From assembly GCA_016303175.1 (NCBI GenBank), contig JAEDMF010000115.1:1-5354 (forward strand): a stretch of 5,354 bases of DNA, in the 5' to 3' direction. The position numbers and the translations under genes were made by a program. Shown here one piece after another: positions 1 to 5,354 of this stretch; positions within the stretch are counted from its first letter, which is position 1; each line of letters begins with the position of its first letter. The notes under the pieces were generated by a model, which was not told where the DNA came from, made no database searches, and saw only the letters and a program-made list of their open reading frames with translations. Source of the stretch: Bacteroidales bacterium. Lineage in GTDB: Bacteria; Bacteroidota; Bacteroidia; Bacteroidales; UBA932.

Positions 1-1
1 A

Positions 2-103
2 GCGCAGCTAGAATTGCTTGTCAGAGAGCTCGCAGTCAAGGTAGAGGACCTTGGCAGTGCGGGCAATCTCTTGGGCTCTTGTCTATTTCCCCGAGCAACG
101 TAA
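2..103 (+). CDS. possible C-terminal end of an unidentified upstream gene (5' truncated)
   Basis: Frame 2 is open from the left edge to a TAA at 101-103 and gives 33 residues. The first twenty or so (beginning AQLELLVRELAVKVEDL) read like a real protein end, with a regular spacing of leucine and valine among charged residues that suggests an amphipathic helix. The last twelve or so codons fall inside the first copy of a tandem repeat (64-100), so the repeat may have replaced or extended the original C-terminus. I do not recognise the family. Frame 1 is also open through this stretch, and the fragment is short, so the frame choice rests only on the helix-like composition. It could be non-coding. 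Confidence 0.35.
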   Translation, partial: AQLELLVRELAVKVEDLGSAGNLLGSCLFPRAT

Positions 104-165
104 TCCCTCGTGGCTCTTGCGGCTTCCCCGGGTGCAACGCAATCCCTCGGGGCTCTTGCCTATTT
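64..165. repeat. three imperfect tandem copies of a 37-39 bp unit
   Basis: Three consecutive units can be aligned by eye: 64-100, 101-139 and 140-165, the third incomplete. Each contains an AATCYCTYG-like start followed by GGCTCTTG (74-81, 112-119, 151-158; spacing 38 and 39). The first two also share TTCCCCG (87-93, 124-130) and end in GCAACG (95-100, 134-139). A 7 bp inverted pair, CCCCGAG at 89-95 and CTCGGGG at 146-152, brackets the centre. The length of the unit and the mismatches suggest a dispersed intergenic repeat rather than a recent slippage product. No transposase or CRISPR-like spacing is present. Its function is unknown. Confidence 0.7.
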
Positions 166-186
166 GAGTGGAAATTCTTAATTTTG
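155..186 (+). promoter_or_regulatory. predicted Bacteroidota-type promoter for the GNAT-prfA-korAB cluster
   Basis: TAATTTTG at 179-186 is an exact match to the Bacteroidota -7 consensus TAnnTTTG. CTTG at 155-158 matches three of four bases of the -33 consensus TTTG and lies 20 bp upstream, within the usual spacing for this promoter class. Transcription would begin near 191-193 and leave a leader of about 75-80 nt before the ATG at 270. The -33 half lies in the third copy of the tandem repeat. The call depends on the organism being a Bacteroidota member. Confidence 0.5.
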
Positions 187-190
187 CACG

Positions 191-256
191 GTTTGCGCGG
201 CAGGTGCCCGTCGTACCTGCAAAGGCGAGAACCTGTTGTTCCCGCAAAGTGTACGT
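191..256. repeat. hairpin-rich repeat-like segment in the leader of the first gene
   Basis: The segment contains a direct repeat, GTACCTGCAAAG at 213-224 and GTTCCCGCAAAG at 238-249 (10 of 12 identical). It also has two potential hairpins. The first pairs GCAGGT (200-205) with ACCTGC (215-220), extendable by a wobble and one further pair inward. The second pairs CG-GAAC (226-232, one mismatch) with GTTCCCG (238-244). The 'CCTGCAAAGGCGAGAACC' style resembles short palindromic intergenic repeats found in many bacterial genomes. It would lie in the 5' untranslated region if the promoter at 155-186 is used. There is no run of T after either hairpin, so it does not look like an intrinsic terminator. 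Confidence 0.5.
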
Positions 257-269
257 AAACTGTGTTGAA

Positions 270-1382
270 ATGCAGATCAAGGTAGTCACAAGCAAGAAGG
301 ATTTGAAGAAGTTTGTCGCTTTTCCTGACGAACTTTACCGGGCTTGTCCCCAATATGTGCCGGCCTTTCACAGTGACCAGATCAAGTCTCTTACTGAAGA
401 TGCGGCTCTCTCTTATTGTACGAACCGGTTGTGGCTGGCCCTGGATGATGCGGGCAAGGTTGTCGGACGTATCAGCGCCTTCATCAATCCCCGCTACAAC
501 GAGCGTTACGGCAAAAAATGCTGCCGCTTCGGTTGGTTCGACATTGTCGAGGACTTCGCCGTGGCTAAGGCTCTGATTGAAACGGCAGAGGCCTGGGCAA
601 GGGAGCAGGGGATGGAGCAAATTCATGGTCCTTTGTATTACAATACTCTGGGCAAGCAGGGACTGCTGGTGGAAGGATATGATAACACTCCCCAGTTCAA
701 TACCATCTACAACTATCCCTATTATGCCGATTTTCTCGAGAAGCTCGGTTTTGTAAAGGAATGTGACTGGGTTCAGTACAAAATACTGGGTTGGGAGGTG
801 CCGGAGCGAATACAGCTCATTGCAGGTCGTCTTATGGAGAGGCACAAGCTGCACTATGAGAATGTAGAAACAATGGCAAAGGATCCGGCAAAGGTAATAT
901 CCTTCCTGCGCCTTTTCAGCGACATTTTTGCGGAAAACGTTTATAATTTCATCCCTTTTACAGAGGCCGAAATGGCTCAGGAAGCCAAGGAGGTCATTTC
1001 CATGCTCAAAAACAGGTACTGTTGCATAGTGGCGGAAGAGACGGGCGAGGTGGCTGCCTTTGCCATAAATTTCCCCTCAATGAGCAAGGCGATGCAGAAA
1101 GCCCGCGGGAGCCTTTTCCCCTTCGGATGGTACCATCTTCTCAAGGCCTTGAACTGCCGCAATGACATTGCCGACCTTATGATAATAGGGACGGCGCCGA
1201 AATGGCGGAACAAGGGCGTGTCCTCGCTCATCCACTGTAACATTTCCCGCAAGTGGCAAGAAATGGACATACGCACCTCCATCACCAACCCCCAGATAGA
1301 AACCAACAACGCCGTGAATGTGTGGGAGAGCTACCCCAGAGAGCCTTTCATGCGCCGTCGGTGTTATATAAAGAACCTTTGA
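270..1382 (+). CDS. GNAT-like acyltransferase of unknown substrate (370 aa)
   Basis: This is a predicted cytoplasmic protein of the acyl-CoA N-acyltransferase (GNAT) superfamily, with no signal peptide or membrane segment. Residues about 53-120 look like one GNAT-type core (WLALDDAGKVVGRISAFIN, then GWFD at 88-91 and a helix ending in GMEQIHGP at 114-121). A conserved-looking central stretch follows, with GKQGLLVEGYD at 128-138. The C-terminal half carries IIGTAPKWRNKGVSS at 305-319, where RNKGVS is a degenerate form of the R/Q-x-x-G-x-G/A acetyl-CoA loop. It ends with an ETNN segment at 344-347 and an FMRRRCYI tail. Acceptor and true activity are not deducible. The ATG at 270 is chosen because MQIKVVTSKKDL starts a typical protein. 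The alternative GTG at 168 would add 34 residues encoded by the repeat-like segment. The gene ends 7 bp before prfA, so the two are probably co-transcribed. Confidence 0.8.
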   Translation: MQIKVVTSKKDLKKFVAFPDELYRACPQYVPAFHSDQIKSLTEDAALSYCTNRLWLALDDAGKVVGRISAFINPRYNERYGKKCCRFGWFDIVEDFAVAKALIETAEAWAREQGMEQIHGPLYYNTLGKQGLLVEGYDNTPQFNTIYNYPYYADFLEKLGFVKECDWVQYKILGWEVPERIQLIAGRLMERHKLHYENVETMAKDPAKVISFLRLFSDIFAENVYNFIPFTEAEMAQEAKEVISMLKNRYCCIVAEETGEVAAFAINFPSMSKAMQKARGSLFPFGWYHLLKALNCRNDIADLMIIGTAPKWRNKGVSSLIHCNISRKWQEMDIRTSITNPQIETNNAVNVWESYPREPFMRRRCYIKNL

Positions 1383-1389
1383 AATTTTT

Positions 1390-2481
1390 ATGGCAGAAAA
1401 CTCACTTGTTGACAAGATTATGGCTCTCCAGGGAAAATTCCAATCCCTGCAGGATCAGCTTTCCGACCCTTCTGTGATGTCGGATATGAAGAAATATGTT
1501 CAATTGAACAAGGAATACAAAGAGCTGGAACCAATTCTTGCCGCCGGGAACGAATACAAGAAGATGCTCGATGAACTCGAAATGGCTAAGGATATCGTAG
1601 CCAACGAGAAGGATGAAGATTTGCGCGAGATGGCCAAGGAGGAAATCTCCGAGATTGAGCCCAAACTGCCGGAAATGGAGCAGAATATAAAACTGCTGCT
1701 TATACCTGCCGACCCCGAGGATGCGAAGAATGCCATACTCGAGATACGCGGCGGTGCAGGCGGAGACGAGGCTGCAATATTTGCGGGCGATCTTTTCCGT
1801 ATGTATATGAAGTACTTCGAACGCAAGGGCTGGAAGGTCGAGGTGACCGACCAGAGCGAAGGCGCGGCAGGAGGTTTCAAGATTGTTGTCTGCAAGGTGA
1901 CTGGTGACCACGTTTACGGCACGTTGAAATACGAATCCGGTGTTCATCGTGTCCAGAGGGTGCCCCAGACGGAAACTCAGGGCAGGGTGCATACCTCCGC
2001 CGCTTCCGTAGCCGTTTTTCCCGAGGCTGACGAATTTGACGTTGAACTCAATATAAATGATGTCCGCAAGGATACCTTCTGTGCTTCCGGTCCCGGAGGC
2101 CAGTGCGTGAACACCACTTATTCGGCCATACGTCTGACCCACATCCCCTCGGGCATCGTGGTACAGTGCCAGGACGAGAAGTCTCAGATCAAGAACTACG
2201 AAAAGGCCCTCGCTGAGCTTCGTACGCGTCTGTACAACCTCGAGTACTCGAAATATATGGATGCCATTGCAGCGAAGCGCAAGACTATGGTTTCGACCGG
2301 CGACCGCAGCGCAAAAATCCGCACTTACAACTATCCCCAGTCCCGTATGACGGATCACCGAATCAACTACACGATGTACAATCTGCCGGTATTTATGGAT
2401 GGGGACATTCAGGAGTGTATAGACCAGCTTCAGATAGCAGAAAATGCCGAGCGTCTCAAAGCCGCCGGCGAAAACGAATAA
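1390..2481 (+). CDS. prfA: peptide chain release factor 1 (RF1)
   Basis: RF1 recognises UAA and UAG in the ribosomal A site and triggers hydrolysis of peptidyl-tRNA. The 363-residue length fits the family (about 360). Residues 1-100 form the helical, charged N-terminal domain, followed by the conserved GGAGGDEAA at 121-129. The codon-recognition tripeptide is PQT at 192-194 in the context HRVQRVPQTETQGRVHTSA, a PxT motif of RF1 rather than the SPF of RF2. The catalytic GGQ is at 236-238 within SGPGGQCVNTTYSA; Q238 is the residue normally methylated by PrmC. The C-terminal RTYNYPQSRMTDHRI at 311-325 is also typical. Proline before GGQ and cysteine after it differ from the GAGGQH of E. coli. 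The start follows the GNAT gene by 7 bp (AATTTTT) without a Shine-Dalgarno sequence. The TAA stop lies 3 bp before korA. No programmed frameshift is present, unlike many RF2 genes. Confidence 0.97.
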   Translation: MAENSLVDKIMALQGKFQSLQDQLSDPSVMSDMKKYVQLNKEYKELEPILAAGNEYKKMLDELEMAKDIVANEKDEDLREMAKEEISEIEPKLPEMEQNIKLLLIPADPEDAKNAILEIRGGAGGDEAAIFAGDLFRMYMKYFERKGWKVEVTDQSEGAAGGFKIVVCKVTGDHVYGTLKYESGVHRVQRVPQTETQGRVHTSAASVAVFPEADEFDVELNINDVRKDTFCASGPGGQCVNTTYSAIRLTHIPSGIVVQCQDEKSQIKNYEKALAELRTRLYNLEYSKYMDAIAAKRKTMVSTGDRSAKIRTYNYPQSRMTDHRINYTMYNLPVFMDGDIQECIDQLQIAENAERLKAAGENE

Positions 2482-2484
2482 ACT

Positions 2485-4332
2485 ATGGAACACAAAATTA
2501 TTGATGCAAACGACGTGGTCATCCGTTTTGCGGGTGACTCCGGCGATGGAATGCAGTTGACGGGAACCCTGTTTGCCGATATGTCGGCAGTATATGGCAA
2601 CTCTCTGTCAACTTTCCCGGATTATCCCGCAGAAATCCGCGCCCCCAAGGGTACAGTCAGTGGTGTATCCGGCTTCCAGGTGCACATCGGCTCCCAGGAT
2701 GTCAATACTCCCGGCGACCTGTGCGATCTGCTTGTTGCGATGAATCCCGCCGCCCTCAAGGCCAATGCCAAATGGGTGAAGAAAGGCGGAATGATCATTG
2801 TGGATATGGACAGCTTCGATGACAAGAGTCTCGAACTGGCTGGCTTTGCCCCCGGTGAGAATCCCTTCGAGGCCCTGAAGGTGGAAGACCGCGTGCTGGT
2901 CATCTCACCCATTACCACTCTTACCCGTGAAAGTCTCAAGGATAGCGGTCTGGATTTCAAGGCAATATCCAAGTGTAAGAATATGTTCACTCTCGGTATG
3001 GCTTGTTTCATCTACAACCGTCCCGTTGACTATATCTACCAGTATCTCGAGAAAAAGTTCGCGAAGAAGCATCCCGAAGTTATAGCCCCCAACAAGAAGG
3101 TGCTGGACGACGGCTACAACTATGCTTCAAACATACACGCCATTCCCAATACTTACAGTGTTGCTCCTGCAAAGGCTGAAAAAGGTCTTTACAGAAATAT
3201 CTCCGGTAACCAGGCTACTGCCTGGGGTCTGATGGCCGCTGCTGAAAAGGCAGGTCTGGAACTCTTCTGCGGTTCCTATCCCATCACCCCCGCCACTGCT
3301 ATCCTGGAGGAACTTGCCCTCTACAAGTCTTTGAGGGTTAAGACTATGCAGGCGGAAGACGAGATTGCCGGAATATGCACTGCAATAGGTGCCTCTTTTG
3401 CAGGTGACCTTGCCGTCACCACCACTTCAGGTCCCGGTCTCAGCCTCAAGTCCGAAGCTCTCGGTCTTGCCATGATTACGGAGTTGCCCCTTGTCGTAGT
3501 GGATGTACAGAGGGCCGGCCCGAGCACAGGCATACCTACGAAGACAGAGCAGACCGACCTTGGTCAGGCTCTTTACGGTCGCAACGGTGAGTGTCCCATC
3601 CCCATCATCGCTCCCCATTCTCCTTCAGACTGCTTTGATGCGGCGTTCAATGCAGCCAAGGTAGCTCTGGAACATATGACCCCTGTCATTATGCTTTCCG
3701 AAGGCTTCCTGGGCAACGGCAGCGAGCCCTGGAAAATACCCTCTATGAGCGATTATCCCGCCATCGTCCCTCCCATCGTAAAGGGCGAACCCGAGGGCGG
3801 CAAATTCCAGCCCTTCCAGCGTGATGGGCAGACAATGGTGCGCCAGTGGGCTCCTGCAGGCACCAAGGGTTATGAACACCGTGTAGGCGGTCTTGAGAAG
3901 AACCACTACGGAGCCATCTCCTCCGACCCTGCTAACCACCAGCTTATGGTGGATGAGAGACAGAAGAAGGTGGACCTCATCGCAAATTACATCCCTGAAC
4001 TGGAACTACGTGGCTCATCCGAGGGTAAACTGCTCCTCGTGGGTTGGGGTGGCACTTTCGGCCACATTCTCAGCGCCCTTGACGCCTTGAAGGCAGAAGG
4101 TATCGGCAATGTTGGGTTTGCCCATTTCGAGTGGATTAACCCGTTGCCCCGCAATACTGAAGCAATCTTCAGCAAGTTTGAGAAGATAATGGTATGTGAG
4201 CTCAATAGCGGCCAGTTCGCAGCTTATCTGCGTTCCAAACTGCCTGCTCACAATTATGTACAGTGCAATAAAGTCGAAGGCCAGCCTTTCCTCGTATCGG
4301 ATCTGGTCAAGGCTGCAAAAGAGAATTTGTAA
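2485..4332 (+). CDS. korA: 2-oxoacid:ferredoxin oxidoreductase, fused gamma-alpha subunit (KorA type)
   Basis: This is the large subunit of a thiamine-diphosphate enzyme that converts a 2-oxoacid plus CoA to acyl-CoA and CO2 while reducing ferredoxin, or runs in reverse. Residues about 10-200 form the gamma domain, with FAGDSGDGMQLTG at 15-27 and a Rossmann-like continuation. Residues about 235-420 form the pyrimidine-binding alpha domain: GNQATAWG at 241-248, YPITPA at 265-270, TTSGPGLSLKSEALG at 313-327 and QRAGPSTGIPTKTEQTDL at 342-359. Residues about 514-610 are a transketolase C-terminal-like domain, with LLLVGWGGTFG at 516-526. The 615-residue length is usual for gamma-alpha fusions. 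2-Oxoglutarate is the most likely substrate from overall type and context, but pyruvate or branched-chain oxoacids cannot be excluded by eye. It has no ferredoxin-like cysteine cluster of its own. Spacers of 3 bp on each side tie it to prfA and korB. Confidence 0.93.
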   Translation: MEHKIIDANDVVIRFAGDSGDGMQLTGTLFADMSAVYGNSLSTFPDYPAEIRAPKGTVSGVSGFQVHIGSQDVNTPGDLCDLLVAMNPAALKANAKWVKKGGMIIVDMDSFDDKSLELAGFAPGENPFEALKVEDRVLVISPITTLTRESLKDSGLDFKAISKCKNMFTLGMACFIYNRPVDYIYQYLEKKFAKKHPEVIAPNKKVLDDGYNYASNIHAIPNTYSVAPAKAEKGLYRNISGNQATAWGLMAAAEKAGLELFCGSYPITPATAILEELALYKSLRVKTMQAEDEIAGICTAIGASFAGDLAVTTTSGPGLSLKSEALGLAMITELPLVVVDVQRAGPSTGIPTKTEQTDLGQALYGRNGECPIPIIAPHSPSDCFDAAFNAAKVALEHMTPVIMLSEGFLGNGSEPWKIPSMSDYPAIVPPIVKGEPEGGKFQPFQRDGQTMVRQWAPAGTKGYEHRVGGLEKNHYGAISSDPANHQLMVDERQKKVDLIANYIPELELRGSSEGKLLLVGWGGTFGHILSALDALKAEGIGNVGFAHFEWINPLPRNTEAIFSKFEKIMVCELNSGQFAAYLRSKLPAHNYVQCNKVEGQPFLVSDLVKAAKENL

Positions 4333-4335
4333 GTT

Positions 4336-5354
4336 ATGGAGAAGAAATATACATTCAAGGACTTCAAGTCCGATCAGCAGGTGCGCTGGTGCCCCGGCTG
4401 CGGGGATCACGCGGTGCTTACGTCACTCCAGCGTTCTCTCCCTTCCGTTGCGGAAGCTGCTGATTTGAGCATAGAGAAATTTGTGGTTGTATCAGGTATA
4501 GGATGCTCATCCCGTCTTCCGTATTATATGGCGACCTACGGTTTTCACGGCATCCACGGCCGAGCCACAGCCCTGGCTACCGGAGTCAAGGTGGCAAATC
4601 CCTCCTTGTCCGTATGGCAGCCCTGCGGCGACGGTGATGCGCTCGCCATCGGCGGTAACCATTTCATCCACGCTATCCGCAGGAACATTGACCTGAATAT
4701 CATACTCTTCAACAACCGCATCTACGGTCTTACCAAGGGGCAGTATTCTCCCACTTCCAAGTTCGGCGCAATCACCAAGACTTCCCCTTATGGCACAGTG
4801 GAGAACCCCTTCGAGCCGGGCAGTCTAGTTCTGGGCGCAAAGGGTACCTTCTTCGCCCGCAGCCTTGATGTGATGCTTCCTCTGAATGAGGAAATAATGG
4901 TTGCAGCTGCTGCCCACAAGGGTACCTCCGTTATGGAGATGCTTACTAACTGCGTCATTTTCAACGACGGCACTCACAAGGACATTTCGGACCCGGCTGT
5001 CCGTGAAGACCGCACCATTGTTCTCCGCCACGGCCAGAAGATGATATTCGGTAAGAATAAGGACAAGGGCCTTGTCCGCAGCGGAATGGGTCTGAAGGTA
5101 GTTACAATAGGCCAGGACGGCTACACCGAGGACGACATACTTACCCACGATGCTCACTGCCAGGACCTTGGCCTCCAGATGCTGCTTGCCGAGATGAAAG
5201 GCCCGGATTTCCCCGTTGCCCTCGGCATCATCCGCGACGTCCAGGCGCCCACCTACGATGAGGGTGTCGCCAAGCAGGTAGAGGACGTCAAAAAAGCATC
5301 CAAAATCCAATGCGTGGACGACCTCCTTCGCAGCGGAAGCACCTGGGAAGTCAA
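4336..5354 (+). CDS. korB: 2-oxoacid:ferredoxin oxidoreductase beta subunit (KorB type), cut at the right edge
   Basis: This subunit partners KorA and binds thiamine diphosphate and one [4Fe-4S] cluster. Translating from the ATG at 4336 gives 339 complete codons with no stop. The final two bases are AA, so the next codon is Lys or Asn. The product probably ends almost immediately, since about 340 residues is the usual length. Visible motifs are WCPGCGDH at 18-25, SGIGCSSR at 53-60, GDGDALAIGGNH at 98-109 and NNRIYGLTKGQYSPTS at 126-141. GDGD followed by NN is the Mg-thiamine diphosphate signature. C19, C22, C57 and C206 (in LTNCVIFN) match the spacing of the four cluster ligands known in archaeal homologues of this family. 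A glycine- and charge-rich C-terminal part (about 230-339) contains the family's variable substrate or CoA-proximal region. The 3 bp gap after korA suggests translational coupling and a balanced subunit ratio. Confidence 0.94.
   Translation, partial: MEKKYTFKDFKSDQQVRWCPGCGDHAVLTSLQRSLPSVAEAADLSIEKFVVVSGIGCSSRLPYYMATYGFHGIHGRATALATGVKVANPSLSVWQPCGDGDALAIGGNHFIHAIRRNIDLNIILFNNRIYGLTKGQYSPTSKFGAITKTSPYGTVENPFEPGSLVLGAKGTFFARSLDVMLPLNEEIMVAAAAHKGTSVMEMLTNCVIFNDGTHKDISDPAVREDRTIVLRHGQKMIFGKNKDKGLVRSGMGLKVVTIGQDGYTEDDILTHDAHCQDLGLQMLLAEMKGPDFPVALGIIRDVQAPTYDEGVAKQVEDVKKASKIQCVDDLLRSGSTWEV

Noticed and set aside
64..165. CRISPR array
   Set aside because: The copies adjoin with no unique spacers, diverge from each other and number only three.
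163..186. TTTG at 163-166 as the -33 box of the promoter
   Set aside because: Only 12 bp separate it from TAATTTTG, too short for this promoter class. The CTTG at 155-158 fits better.
200..244. Intrinsic terminator for the upstream gene
   Set aside because: The stems are short or imperfect and neither is followed by a T run.
168..269. N-terminal extension of the GNAT gene from a GTG at 168
   Set aside because: The 34 extra residues are encoded by the hairpin and repeat-like segment and would begin upstream of the predicted -7 box. The ATG at 270 gives a natural N-terminus.
36..854. A 272-codon open frame on the minus strand across the leader and the start of the GNAT gene
   Set aside because: Its C-terminal part translates the tandem repeats and its remainder is antisense to a well-supported gene. 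No recognisable family appears.
986..1004. AAGGAGG followed by an in-frame ATG inside the GNAT gene, suggesting an internal start
   Set aside because: The motif encodes ordinary Lys-Glu codons, the ATG lies in the middle of a continuous domain, and Shine-Dalgarno sites appear unused at the other starts here.
1402..2493. A 363-codon open frame on the minus strand opposite prfA
   Set aside because: It mirrors a firmly identified RF1 gene almost end to end, and its product has low-complexity, family-less sequence. It is a by-product of prfA codon usage.
4788..5310. Minus-strand open frames opposite korB
   Set aside because: They lie antisense to a gene with complete cofactor and cluster motifs, and their products show no domain.

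Overview
The window carries the distal part of a compact, co-directional gene cluster from a bacterium that is most likely a member of the Bacteroidota (Bacteroidales-like). Four observations point that way. The start codons have no Shine-Dalgarno sequence and sit only 3-7 bases after the previous stop. A TAnnTTTG-type promoter box precedes the first complete gene. The release factor 1 and the 2-oxoacid:ferredoxin oxidoreductase look Bacteroidota-like, the latter with a gamma-alpha fused large subunit of about 615 residues and a separate beta subunit. The base composition is moderate. The assignment to phylum is an inference from sequence style, not from a search.

Layout: positions 1-103 hold what may be the last codons of an unidentified upstream gene on the + strand. 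Positions 64-165 contain three imperfect copies of a 37-39 bp unit. A predicted promoter (155-186) and a second repeat-like, hairpin-rich stretch (about 191-256) follow. From 270 to the right edge all DNA is coding on the + strand: a 370-residue GNAT-like acyltransferase of unknown substrate (270-1382), prfA for peptide chain release factor 1 (1390-2481), korA (2485-4332) and korB (4336 to the edge, only the last few bases missing).

How the genes work together: KorA and KorB form one enzyme. KorA supplies the gamma and alpha domains, and KorB supplies thiamine diphosphate and a [4Fe-4S] cluster. The complex interconverts a 2-oxoacid (probably 2-oxoglutarate) and its acyl-CoA with ferredoxin as electron carrier. 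RF1 terminates translation at UAA and UAG. The GNAT-like protein has no evident mechanistic link to either. The 7, 3 and 3 bp junctions, with no visible terminator, suggest one transcript for all four genes.

No tRNA, rRNA, CRISPR array, insertion sequence or new defence system is visible. The genes are ordinary core-metabolism and translation genes. The least explained part is the roughly 200 bp repeat-bearing leader.
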